This document shows, in pieces, positions 53,391-61,971 of a stretch of DNA of 64,000 nt; position 1 is the stretch's first letter; every line of letters starts with the position of its first letter. The translations under genes were made by a program, and so were the position numbers. Origin of the DNA: Verrucomicrobiales bacterium. Lineage in GTDB: Bacteria > Verrucomicrobiota > Verrucomicrobiia > Verrucomicrobiales > DEV007. Location: positions 62,001-126,000 of the forward strand of contig JAEUHI010000047.1 in the NCBI GenBank assembly GCA_016795385.1, in the 5' to 3' direction. The notes under the pieces were generated by a model. The model worked only from the letters and a program-made list of their open reading frames with translations. It had not been told where the DNA came from and did not search any database.

Positions 53391-54806
53391 TTACAGTCGT
53401 TTCACCTTCACCGTCTTCGCGGGCGAGTCGTTGCCGAAGGCATCCACCACCACGATCTCGATGGTGTTTTTGCCTGGCTTGAGTTTGGCGGAGAGTTTCC
53501 ATGCGGTCGTGCCGACGGCGGTCTTGAACGGCCCTTTTCCGACGCGGAACCTGATGCTCGCGACGCCATTGGGATCGGCGGCGGTACCTTTGATGGACAA
53601 TTTGCCACCGGTGACCGATTTCGGCACCTTGCCGGTCACGGTGGGAGCGGCGGCGGTGAAGTCGCCGGGGAAACGCAGGGCGCGATGGTTGCCGGAGTCG
53701 ATGATCCAGAGGTTGCCGGCGGCGTCGAAGTCGAGCCCGCCGTAGGGCCGTTTCATCTTTTGGGCGGTGGCGCCTGAGGTGACGGTGCTCAAGTCGGGCT
53801 GGCCGATGACGCCGTCGGGGGTGGCGCCGTTGGATTTGGTGGCGGGACTGCGGTGGTAGACGACGCGGTGGTTGTCGTTATCGGAGAGATAGAGGGTGCC
53901 TTTGCGGTCGATGACGAGGGCACTCGGATTGCCGATTTTCGCGGGGGCGGGGCCGGTGGTGTTGGTGACGAAGTCGGTCTGGCCGAGCACGCCGTTGGCG
54001 GGCGATCCGTTGGCGAGGGTGCCGGCGGCATCGAAGCGAAGGACGCGGTGGTTGCCCACTTCGGCGACCCAGAGTCGACCGGCGGGGTCGAGGAGGACGG
54101 CGGCGGGCGCGGACATGGTCAGGTTGGTGGTGTTGTTCGTGCCGGTGTCGAAGTCGGGCTGTCCGAGGACGGCGGTGGCGGGGGCGCCATCGCCGAGGGT
54201 AGCGGCGGCATCAAAGCGGAGGACGCGGTGATTCGAGAAGTCGGCGACCCAGAGGCGGCCGTCGGCGTCGGCGTGGACACCCAAAGGGCCACTCATCGTG
54301 GTCTGGTTGGTGCCGCCCGTGCGCGTGTTAAAATCGGGCTGGCCAAGGACGAGGTCTGCGCTGGCACCGAACTCGGGCAGGTTCGCCGCGTCCTCGAACA
54401 TGAGGACGCGGAAGTTCTGGTAATCGGCGACCCAGAGACGACCGGCGGAGTCGACGTCGATGCCTTGGGGTCTGTTAAGGCTGGCGGCACCGATGCCCGA
54501 GGTGTCGGAAGTGTAGTCGGTCTGGCCGATGACGGCCTCGGCATTGGCCCCGTTGGCGACGGCGGCGCTGCTCGCGAAGCGGAGGATCCGGTGTTGGCCG
54601 GCGATCGAAACAAAGACCTTGCCGGAGACGGGATCCACGGCGATGCCGGACGGCTCGGCCATCGAGGCCCGGGTGGTTGTGGGGAAGGTGTCGGTGGTGA
54701 AGTTGCCCTGGCCGAGGACGCGGTCGGCGGTGGGATTGACGGGGAACTGGGCCTGCAAGCCGGAGGCCACGCAAAGGGCGAAAATCAAGAGGGCGACTTG
54801 CTTCAT
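53391..54806 (-). CDS. Exported NHL-repeat beta-propeller protein (paralog B)
   Basis: This protein has 471 residues with signal peptide (about 1-19), NHL propeller with repeats of LGQPDF...DPAGRLWVAEVGNHRVLRFD, and the same C-terminal Ig-like domain (TGKVPKSVTGGKLSIKGTAA to VKRL). It is a tandem duplicate of paralog A, 49 bases apart, and the two may be co-transcribed with this gene first. The final domain is the best conserved between them (KLKPGKNTIEIV is identical). Confidence 0.87.
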   Translation of the reverse strand: MKQVALLIFALCVASGLQAQFPVNPTADRVLGQGNFTTDTFPTTTRASMAEPSGIAVDPVSGKVFVSIAGQHRILRFASSAAVANGANAEAVIGQTDYTSDTSGIGAASLNRPQGIDVDSAGRLWVADYQNFRVLMFEDAANLPEFGASADLVLGQPDFNTRTGGTNQTTMSGPLGVHADADGRLWVADFSNHRVLRFDAAATLGDGAPATAVLGQPDFDTGTNNTTNLTMSAPAAVLLDPAGRLWVAEVGNHRVLRFDAAGTLANGSPANGVLGQTDFVTNTTGPAPAKIGNPSALVIDRKGTLYLSDNDNHRVVYHRSPATKSNGATPDGVIGQPDLSTVTSGATAQKMKRPYGGLDFDAAGNLWIIDSGNHRALRFPGDFTAAAPTVTGKVPKSVTGGKLSIKGTAADPNGVASIRFRVGKGPFKTAVGTTAWKLSAKLKPGKNTIEIVVVDAFGNDSPAKTVKVKRL

Positions 54807-54939
54807 GGCAGGCCGACGATAACGTCTACCCCGCCAGGAGCAAGGCCAATTAATTTCGCCTGCTCCCTATTCCACCCCTTTGGAGAAGGGCGGGTTGCAG
54901 GGCAGGACGCGGTGGAGCGCCCTGCCGACCCTCCTTTTC

Positions 54940-57633
54940 TCACGCCTGGCTCGGCGTGACGCCCTCGATCTTCGATTGCTCGGTATCGAGCACGGCGCGA
55001 CGGAGGTTGGTGCCGGAGCGTTTCGCCCACCACAACACGATAGGGGAGGCGACGAACAGGGTCGAGTAAACCCCGGCGATCATCCCGATGAGAAGTACGA
55101 CGGAGAAACCACGCAGACCGGGGCCTCCGAAGAGCAACAGCACGATCACGGTGAAGAGCACGGTGGCGCTCGTCAGGATGGTGCGGCCGAGGGTTTGGTT
55201 CAGCGAGTAATTGATGATGTCCTTCACATCGCCGCGTTTCGTCTGGAGACCTTCGCGGACGCGGTCGAAGATAACGATGGTATCGTTGATCGAATAACCG
55301 GCGATGGTGAGGAGGGCGCCGACAACGATGAGGTTCAGTTCCTGCCCGAGGAGGGTGGCGACGCCGAGGGCGACGATGACGTCGTGGACCAAGGCGACGA
55401 TGGCGCCGAGGGCGAAGGCGAACTCGTAGCGGATCGTGACGTAAAGAAGAATCGCAATCATGCCGAGGACGAGGGCGAGGGCGGAGGTCCAGAGCATCGA
55501 CTTGCCGACGGCGGAACCGACGGACGACACGGTCGTCTCGTCGAGCTTGATGCCGAGATCCTTCTCAAGGGCGGTCTGGATCTGGGTGGCGGTGTTGTCG
55601 GGCGAGCGGACGAGGAAGAACTCGCCATCGTCACCGACGGCACGCTGCTCCTGCACGATCGGCTCGGCCCCAAGGTCGAGTTTCTCGATGGATTCGATGA
55701 CACGTTCTTTCGTGATCGACTTGTCCTCGGTGCGGATGGTGATGGCATCGCCGCCTTTCAGTTCCACTCCGCGAGGATCCATGATGGCGACGGCGAGGAG
55801 GGAGATCGCGATCATGGTCAAGGATCCGATGATCCAAGGGCGGGCCTGGCTGAGGAAGTCGAATTGACGTTCCGGGATGAAGTTGAGGAAGGTCAGCTTC
55901 GTGAAGAATTTCGCGTCCATCACCCAGGTGAAGCAGACCCGCGTGACGATGAGGGCGGCGAAAAGGGTGGCGAAAATCCCGATGACGAGGGTCACGGCGA
56001 AGCCCTTCACGGTGCCATCGGCGACGTAATAGAGGATGATCGCGGTGAAGAGCGAGGTCAGGTTCGAATCCATGATCGCCGAGAAAGCGCGCTCGTAGGC
56101 GGCCTCGATCGCAGTCTTCAGGGACTTGCCTGCGGCCATTTCCTCGCGGAGGCGCTCATAGATGAGGACGTTCGCGTCGACGGCCATGCCGATGGTGAGG
56201 ATGATCCCCGCGATGCCCGGCAGGGTGAGGGTGAATTGGAAGAGGGCCATCGTCCCGAAGATGATGGCGAGACAGGATCCGAGACCGATCACCGCGACGA
56301 GGCCGGCGAAGCGGTAGTAGATCATCATGAAGACGAGGACGATGCCGAGACCCCAGACGCCGGAGAGGATGCCCTGGCGGACGGCGGTCTCACCCATGGT
56401 GGGGGAGATGTAGTTGGAAAACTCGATCTCGATGGGATTGCCGAGGGGGTTCTCAAGGGCGGAGGCAAGGGCGAGAGCCTCGGCCTGGGTGAAGCTGCCG
56501 GTGATGGAGCAGCCGTCGGAGAAGGGCTCCTGGATGACGGGCGAGGAAAGGATCACGTTGTCAAGGATGATGGCGAGGGGCTGGCCCTGGTTTTCCATCG
56601 TCAGCGGTCCCATGATCTTCGAGCCGTCGCCGGTGAAGGAGACGCTGATGGAGTCGCCTTTGTCACCGTAGAAGTAGCCGGCGCTGGCGACGTTGGCACC
56701 TTCCATGTCGCGCTTGATCTTCACGAGACCGTAGCGGGTGGGGAGGACCTTGCCGTCCTTGTCTTTCTCCTCGGCGTATGGCAGGGCCTCGTATCCGGGC
56801 ACCACTTCAGCCCCGTTGGCGACCTGCATCGCCATGAACTGGCTCTGCGGGTGAAGGATCGAGAAGGAGAGCTCGGCGACCTTTTCGAGGGTGTTTTGCA
56901 CTTCCTTCAGTTTCTCCTGACCGATGCCGGGCATCTGCAGGAAGATGCCATCGGTGCCGGACGGAGCGATGAGGACGTCGGCGGTGCCAAGGTCGTTGAG
57001 ACGCTTCGTCAACACGCCGATGGCCTGCTGTTGTGCATTCGGAGAAATCTCCTGTCCCGCCTTGGGACGGATCTTGATTTCCATCGAGATCCCGCCTTGC
57101 AGCTCGATCCCTTTCTCCATGCCGAGGTTCTGGTAGAGGACCACACAGAGGGTGGCGACGGCGATCGAGAGGATGGTGCCGATGATGCGTTTCGCGCGCT
57201 CCTTTTCAGCGGCGAAATAGACGACGAACAGGGCGAGCAACCCGAGCCCGATCAGAAAGACCCAGTTCGAAGAAATGCCGGCGGCCTTTTCCGCGGCGGC
57301 GGTGTCCGCGGGAGTGGCGGGTTTGATCGACTCCACGGCTTTCTCGACGGCTTTTTCCACCTCGGTCGAAGCGGGCAATGACACCGGGGTATCAGCCGCG
57401 GGCGCAGCCGGAGTGGCAGGTGCGACGGGAGCCGGAGTCGCAGGTGCGACGGGAGCCGGAGTCGCAGGTGCGACGGGAGCCGGAGTCGCGGCTGGCGCCG
57501 GGGCGGGAACCTCGGTCGCGGCGGGGGCTGCGGGGGCGGGGGTATCCGTCGCGGCGGGTGTCGCTGGTGCTGCCGGAGCAGGGGCGGGAGCGGGTGCCGG
57601 GGTGTTGGGGGCCGTGTCTGCTTGCGCTTGCAT
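54940..57633 (-). CDS. secDF: Protein translocase SecD-SecF fusion with Pro/Ala-rich N-terminal extension
   Basis: The 897-residue SecDF pulls proteins through SecYEG using the proton gradient. After about 120 Pro/Ala/Thr-rich residues come a first membrane segment (VFLIGLGLLALFVVYFAAEK), the SecD head domain, five more segments with the SecD motif TIGMAVDANVLIYERLREE, then SecF with GYSINDTIVIFDRVRE. The start at 57633 is taken as the first ATG after the upstream repeat. The extension includes three copies of an eight-residue PAPVAPAT unit. It follows yajC and tgt on the same strand, the classical order. Confidence 0.93.
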   Translation of the reverse strand: MQAQADTAPNTPAPAPAPAPAAPATPAATDTPAPAAPAATEVPAPAPAATPAPVAPATPAPVAPATPAPVAPATPAAPAADTPVSLPASTEVEKAVEKAVESIKPATPADTAAAEKAAGISSNWVFLIGLGLLALFVVYFAAEKERAKRIIGTILSIAVATLCVVLYQNLGMEKGIELQGGISMEIKIRPKAGQEISPNAQQQAIGVLTKRLNDLGTADVLIAPSGTDGIFLQMPGIGQEKLKEVQNTLEKVAELSFSILHPQSQFMAMQVANGAEVVPGYEALPYAEEKDKDGKVLPTRYGLVKIKRDMEGANVASAGYFYGDKGDSISVSFTGDGSKIMGPLTMENQGQPLAIILDNVILSSPVIQEPFSDGCSITGSFTQAEALALASALENPLGNPIEIEFSNYISPTMGETAVRQGILSGVWGLGIVLVFMMIYYRFAGLVAVIGLGSCLAIIFGTMALFQFTLTLPGIAGIILTIGMAVDANVLIYERLREEMAAGKSLKTAIEAAYERAFSAIMDSNLTSLFTAIILYYVADGTVKGFAVTLVIGIFATLFAALIVTRVCFTWVMDAKFFTKLTFLNFIPERQFDFLSQARPWIIGSLTMIAISLLAVAIMDPRGVELKGGDAITIRTEDKSITKERVIESIEKLDLGAEPIVQEQRAVGDDGEFFLVRSPDNTATQIQTALEKDLGIKLDETTVSSVGSAVGKSMLWTSALALVLGMIAILLYVTIRYEFAFALGAIVALVHDVIVALGVATLLGQELNLIVVGALLTIAGYSINDTIVIFDRVREGLQTKRGDVKDIINYSLNQTLGRTILTSATVLFTVIVLLLFGGPGLRGFSVVLLIGMIAGVYSTLFVASPIVLWWAKRSGTNLRRAVLDTEQSKIEGVTPSQA
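57416..57487. repeat. 24-bp tandem repeat inside secDF
   Basis: Three in-frame copies of a 24-base unit encode the PAPVAPAT repeats of the SecDF N-terminal extension. Confidence 0.85.
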
Positions 57634-57641
57634 GGGGGTGG

Positions 57642-57689
57642 CGGGCGCTTCGCACCCGGTAAAAGGTAAAAGGTAACAGGGAAAAGGTC
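57642..57689. repeat. AAAAGGT heptamers and triloop hairpin before secDF
   Basis: Read towards the gene, ACCTTTT-type heptamers (57689-57659) are followed by the hairpin CGGGTGC-GAA-GCGCCCG (57658-57642; seven pairs with one G-U) and the ATG at 57633. Confidence 0.8.
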
Positions 57690-57718
57690 TCGGACCGGGG
57701 GGAGGGCGGGGTTGGAAA

Positions 57719-58063
57719 TCAGGCTTCGGCCTTGGTTTCTTCTTCCTTGGCAGCCTTGCTGTCCGTGACCGTGGCAATGGCACTGCGGTCGAATTTGATG
57801 CTGAGTCCGTCGGCCACCTTCACGGAGACGGTCTTGTCGGTGAGCCCGGAAACGATGCCGTGGGCGCCGCCGATCGTCACCACCTTGTCGCCGACGCGGA
57901 TGTTCTTCCGCATTTCTTCCTGGGCCTTCTGCGCTTTCCGCTGGGGACGGATGAGGATGAAGTAGAACATCACCATGATCAGGATCATGGGGACGAACAT
58001 CCCGAGACCACCGCCGGCGGGGACTGGAGCTGCTTCAGCGAGAAGGGGAAAGAAAGACATCAT
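57719..58063 (-). CDS. yajC: Preprotein translocase accessory subunit YajC
   Basis: The 114-residue single-span membrane protein (segment about 18-38, LGMFVPMILIMVMFYFILIR) is followed by the family motif PQRKAQKAQEEM and a small beta domain (VGDKVVTIGGAHGIVSGL). YajC associates with SecDF, whose gene is immediately downstream. Confidence 0.94.
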   Translation of the reverse strand: MMSFFPLLAEAAPVPAGGGLGMFVPMILIMVMFYFILIRPQRKAQKAQEEMRKNIRVGDKVVTIGGAHGIVSGLTDKTVSVKVADGLSIKFDRSAIATVTDSKAAKEEETKAEA

Positions 58064-58108
58064 GGGGTAATTTTCGGGATCAGAAGAGATGAAAAATCGT
58101 TTGTCGCC

Positions 58109-59242
58109 TCAAGAATTGGCTTTCCCCGCACGGTAGCGGCGGATGAAACCTTCCTTGAAGTCGGCAAACGAGCCGCCCTCAATAGCACGCCGGGCCTGCT
58201 TCATCAAGTCCAGATAAAAGGCCAGATTGTGCAGGGTGAGGAGCCGCAGGCCGAGGAGTTCGTCGTTTTTGATGAGATGGCGGAGGTATCCGAGGGTGAA
58301 TCCCTCGCAAAGCGGGTGGGTAGAGCCGGGCGGGGCGAGAGGCTCGCGGCTCTTTTCCCATTGGGCGTTCTTGAGATTGATGGTGCCGTCGGCGGTGTAG
58401 GCGGTGCCGTTCCGGGCGACGCGGGTGGGAAGGACGCAATCGAACATGTCGATCCCCCGCGAAATCAACTCGAGGAGTTGGTCAGGCTGGCCCAAACCCA
58501 TGGCGTAGCGGGGTTTGTGGGCTGGCAGGATGGGGGCGGCGATGTCGACGGCCTTGAGCATTTCCGGGATGGGTTCGCCCACGGAGAGTCCCCCGATGGC
58601 GTAGCCGTCGAAATCGAGCTCGACGAGGTCGCGGGCCGCTTTTTCCCGCAGTTCCGGGAAGCAGGAGCCTTGGACGATCCCGAAGTAACGCTGCCCCGGC
58701 GGCTGGTGTTGCGCGACCCATTCCCGGGCCCGGATGGCCCAACGCTGGGTGAGGCCGAGCGATTTTTCCGCATAGTCCCGCTCGCAGGGAAAGGGCGGGC
58801 ATTCATCGAGGATCATGCAGATGTCGCTGCCGATGGACCGCTGGATCTCGAGAACAGACTCGGGGGTGAGGTGGACGGGGCTGCCGTCGAGGTGGCTCTG
58901 GAAACGAACCCCTTCCTCGGTGAGTTTCCGCAATTTGGAGAGGGAAAAGACCTGGTAGCCGCCGGAATCGGTGAGGATGGGCCGGTCCCAGCGCATGAAT
59001 TCGTGGAGCCCGCCGAAGTGGTCGAGCACCGCCGTGCCGGGGCGGAGGAAAAGGTGATAGGTATTGCCGAGGAGGATGCGGCAATCGAGCGCCGGGTCGG
59101 TCAGCTCGGCCGGGTGGACCGATTTCACCGTGCCGCGCGTGCCGACGGGCATGAAACAAGGCGTCTCTACCTCGCCATGCGCCAACGTCATCCGTCCGCG
59201 GCGGGCGGAGGTGCGGCTGTCGGTGTGGAGCAGGGTGAACAT
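58109..59242 (-). CDS. tgt: tRNA-guanine transglycosylase with altered zinc ligands
   Basis: The 377-residue enzyme exchanges guanine 34 of certain tRNAs for preQ1 in queuosine synthesis. The catalytic motifs are intact: LTDSGGYQVFSLSKL (Asp92) and RGIDMFDCVLPTR (Asp265). In other bacterial Tgt the zinc site is CxCxxC plus His; here the aligned segment reads STHPLC (307-312), so the first Cys is Ser and the second is His, with Cys312 and His338 kept. The pocket Val of the QGSVFE type is Cys194. The start at 59242 begins the conserved sequence. yajC and secDF follow. Confidence 0.93.
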   Translation of the reverse strand: MFTLLHTDSRTSARRGRMTLAHGEVETPCFMPVGTRGTVKSVHPAELTDPALDCRILLGNTYHLFLRPGTAVLDHFGGLHEFMRWDRPILTDSGGYQVFSLSKLRKLTEEGVRFQSHLDGSPVHLTPESVLEIQRSIGSDICMILDECPPFPCERDYAEKSLGLTQRWAIRAREWVAQHQPPGQRYFGIVQGSCFPELREKAARDLVELDFDGYAIGGLSVGEPIPEMLKAVDIAAPILPAHKPRYAMGLGQPDQLLELISRGIDMFDCVLPTRVARNGTAYTADGTINLKNAQWEKSREPLAPPGSTHPLCEGFTLGYLRHLIKNDELLGLRLLTLHNLAFYLDLMKQARRAIEGGSFADFKEGFIRRYRAGKANS

Positions 59243-59419
59243 GGCGGGCCGGAGAGATAACCCGGATTTCGGGACATTCCAGCGGGGAGTTGGGGGGCGG
59301 CTCGCGGTTCGTGGGAACCTTCCAAGGCGGCGTGGTCCAGGAATAAAGGAGAAAGATTCTCGTTCGCGTCCCGATCGAATCCGCTTGCGGTCCGGGCGAT
59401 CGGTCCGCACGTTCCCGAT

Positions 59420-60721
59420 GTGTTTTTCGGACGTCTGGCAGCCCGTGTGTTTCCTTCGATGGCGGTGGCGGTCGCATTGGCCGGCGTCGTGGCTCGGGCG
59501 GATATCCCGGTTCCGGCGCGCTTGACCCAGCCTGCGAATGCCGCCGAGGCCTGGAACGTGATCCGATTGGCCACGGAGAACACCCGGATACTTTTTGAGG
59601 AGAACCGGGTCGAGGAGACCAAGGAGCAGATCGTGCTGATGGGGCCATCCCTGAGGGTCTTGGCGCGCGAAGGTGCTCTCCCCGATCGTCAGCTAGAGGC
59701 GGAATCCCTCGCCACCGCCGCCTTTGAAAGGATCAATCTGCTGGTCCGGGAGAGCATGGCGGGAAATCTCGAAGGGGCGCGGTCCGTCTTTTCGATTTTG
59801 AGGCAGGATCTCGGAAAGCTGGAGTCCCTGTTTCCTCCCGGGATGCCTTCCGCCGAAATCTATTCCTGTGTGGATCATCCGGAAATCGCCGAAGTCGATC
59901 CGGGTCTTCGCTGTTCCGAATGTGGAAACATGCTGCGGCCGCGTCGTTTTCCCTACAGCGTCATTTTCACCAGGACGGTCGCACCGCAGCTCCGTCTTGA
60001 TTTGAAAGCGGGTGACGGGCTGGTGGCGGGTGAAAGGAATCCCCTGATGTTGCGGCTCACCACGGAAGACGAAAAGCCGGTGTCGGCTGAAGATCTCGTC
60101 ATCTCACATTCGCGTCGGTTACACCTCATCCTCGTCGATGAGGAAGGAACGGACTTCCAGCACCTCGCTCCCGAACCCGGGAACGAACCCGGCGTCTTCC
60201 AGACCTCGTTCGTGCCGGTCTCGGCTGGCGGCTACCGGGCTTGGGTGGTCGCCGTGCCGGCAGCGACGAGGCTGACGGAGACTCTCCCCGCGACACTCCC
60301 GGGAGCCACGGCGACCAAAGCCACCCCGCCCCCCTCCGATCGAGGCGGGGAAAGCTTCGTCGCGGAGAGCGAGGGTGTCGTGGTCCGTCTCCTGGGAACT
60401 GGAAGCGGGCCACTGCGAATTCGTGGCGGCATGACGAATCTGCTCCAGGTGCACGTCAGCCGCTCCGATGGCACTCCGCTTCGAGAGTTGGAGCCCTTGT
60501 GGAATGCCTTCGTCCATCTCACCCTGATTTCGTGGGATTTCTCATCGGCTCACCAAGTCCATGCAGTCGGCGGGGAGATTCTGTCGCCCGCTTTGCGTGG
60601 AGGCCCTGAGTTTGCTTTCAAGCTGCACCCTCCGGCATCAGGTTGGTGGAGGCTGTATCTACAACTCCGTCTCGAGGGGCGCACTCTCACTTTCCCTCTG
60701 AAGATCGAGGCCTTGGAGTGA
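59420..60721 (+). CDS. Exported protein with a heavy-metal-binding Cys/His motif
   Basis: The product has 433 residues from GTG 59420; ATG 59459 would leave a shorter signal peptide without the Arg-rich n-region. After the signal (to about 27) comes a helical region (40-140). A motif YSCVDHPEIAEVDPGLRCSE-CGNML (148-172) follows, with Cys150, His153, Cys165, Cys168 and Met171, the pattern of heavy-metal-binding (HMBD) domains in copper-handling proteins. The rest is beta-sandwich-like with HLILVDEEGTDFQHLAPEPG, as in YtkA-like domains. A role in periplasmic metal binding is inferred. Confidence 0.72.
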   Translation: MFFGRLAARVFPSMAVAVALAGVVARADIPVPARLTQPANAAEAWNVIRLATENTRILFEENRVEETKEQIVLMGPSLRVLAREGALPDRQLEAESLATAAFERINLLVRESMAGNLEGARSVFSILRQDLGKLESLFPPGMPSAEIYSCVDHPEIAEVDPGLRCSECGNMLRPRRFPYSVIFTRTVAPQLRLDLKAGDGLVAGERNPLMLRLTTEDEKPVSAEDLVISHSRRLHLILVDEEGTDFQHLAPEPGNEPGVFQTSFVPVSAGGYRAWVVAVPAATRLTETLPATLPGATATKATPPPSDRGGESFVAESEGVVVRLLGTGSGPLRIRGGMTNLLQVHVSRSDGTPLRELEPLWNAFVHLTLISWDFSSAHQVHAVGGEILSPALRGGPEFAFKLHPPASGWWRLYLQLRLEGRTLTFPLKIEALE

Positions 60722-60849
60722 AGTGATTCACCCACTCATGGGATGCCCCATGACGGATCAGCGATATTTCATCGTGCCGGGTGATTCTTCTTGACCACGT
60801 GACAAAAATTTTGCCACTCTCGCGCCAGTCAACAAGAGCCCCCGCTCCC

Positions 60850-61950
60850 GTGAAAACGCCTTCCCCCCGTTGCCGTCTCTCACTCCTCTTTCTCTTTGCT
60901 TTTGGGTCGACGATGTCGCTCCGAGCCCAGGGAGTCGCCACAACCGGATCCGTGGGACTCCTCTCGATGCCGGCGGCGTCGGCATCGGACACGATCGTAT
61001 CGCTGCCCTTGCATCGTCCCGATGTCTATCGGGGGCGGATCGTCTCGGCGACCGGCACCGAGATGATCCTGCAGCAGGCCTCATTCGAGGAGGACGCCTT
61101 CAATGGCTCGTGCTATCTCCTTCTCGAGTCCGGACCAGCAGAGGGAGCCTGGTTTCCGATCCTGGATACCGGTGCCGGTTCGGTCACGGTCGATGTCGGG
61201 ACCGGAGAGGATGCGGGTTTTCTCATCGCCGGCGTCGCCGTGAAGATCATTCCGTTTTGGACCTTGGATACGGTCTTTCCAAACGGCAAGGGAGTGAACG
61301 CCTCCGGCAGTCTTCTACCGGTCACGCGGATCATGTTGTCGGATCAGACGCGTGCCGGCATCCGGCTCGCGCCTTCGTCTTCGTTTCTCTACTATGCCGG
61401 AACGGATCACGGCGGTGAAGGGTGGAGGCGATTCGGATTCGCCCCCGCGGTGAAATTCGATGATCAGATCCTGGTTCCGGGAACTTCAATGATTGTCAGG
61501 CACGACAATGGATCTGGAACGGTTTTCGAGAATCTCGGGCATGTCCAGACCTCGTCTTTTTCGATTCGTTTGGGAACGATCGCCCCCGATACCGCACAAG
61601 ATCATGCCATCGGTCTGGGAATTGCGGTGCCGGTCACGCTCGAAGAATCCCAGCTGTTTGAATCAGGAGCTTTTGCCGCGAGCGCCACACTGGAGCAACC
61701 CTCGGATCAGCTCTTGGTCTACGATCAAACCACCGCTTTGAAAAACCGGGTGCCTTCGGCGGTCTACTATTACTATGGCGGGGCACAGTCCGGAGGGGCC
61801 GGTTGGAGGCTCTTGGGCGATCCGGGTACCGTTCGGGACGCCGCCACGGTTTTCCATCCGGCGCAAGGATTTGTCATTCGCAAGGCCGGAGGGGCGGTGT
61901 CCCAGTCGTCGCGTTGGACGGCGAGACCCGCCTATCTTGATCTCCCGTGA
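60850..61950 (+). CDS. TIGR02597-like exported protein
   Basis: The product has 366 residues from GTG 60850, chosen because it begins a proper signal peptide (MKTPSPRCRLSLLFLFAFG to LRAQ) and a TTGACC element lies at 60791, so upstream starts would be untranscribed or too close. The body repeats beta-strand units with VGLLSMPAASASDTIVSLPL, PDVYRGRIVSATGTEMI, and GGEGWRRFG / GGAGWRLLG, the style of the TIGR02597 family known mainly from Verrucomicrobia. Function unknown. The next gene is 21 bases downstream and may be co-transcribed. Confidence 0.72.
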   Translation: MKTPSPRCRLSLLFLFAFGSTMSLRAQGVATTGSVGLLSMPAASASDTIVSLPLHRPDVYRGRIVSATGTEMILQQASFEEDAFNGSCYLLLESGPAEGAWFPILDTGAGSVTVDVGTGEDAGFLIAGVAVKIIPFWTLDTVFPNGKGVNASGSLLPVTRIMLSDQTRAGIRLAPSSSFLYYAGTDHGGEGWRRFGFAPAVKFDDQILVPGTSMIVRHDNGSGTVFENLGHVQTSSFSIRLGTIAPDTAQDHAIGLGIAVPVTLEESQLFESGAFAASATLEQPSDQLLVYDQTTALKNRVPSAVYYYYGGAQSGGAGWRLLGDPGTVRDAATVFHPAQGFVIRKAGGAVSQSSRWTARPAYLDLP

Positions 61951-61971
61951 AACCCGACCGCCACGACGCTC

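Noticed and set aside
54880..57381. 833-codon plus-strand frame opposite secDF
   Set aside because: Acidic and His-rich antisense frame opposite a clear SecDF; no domain.
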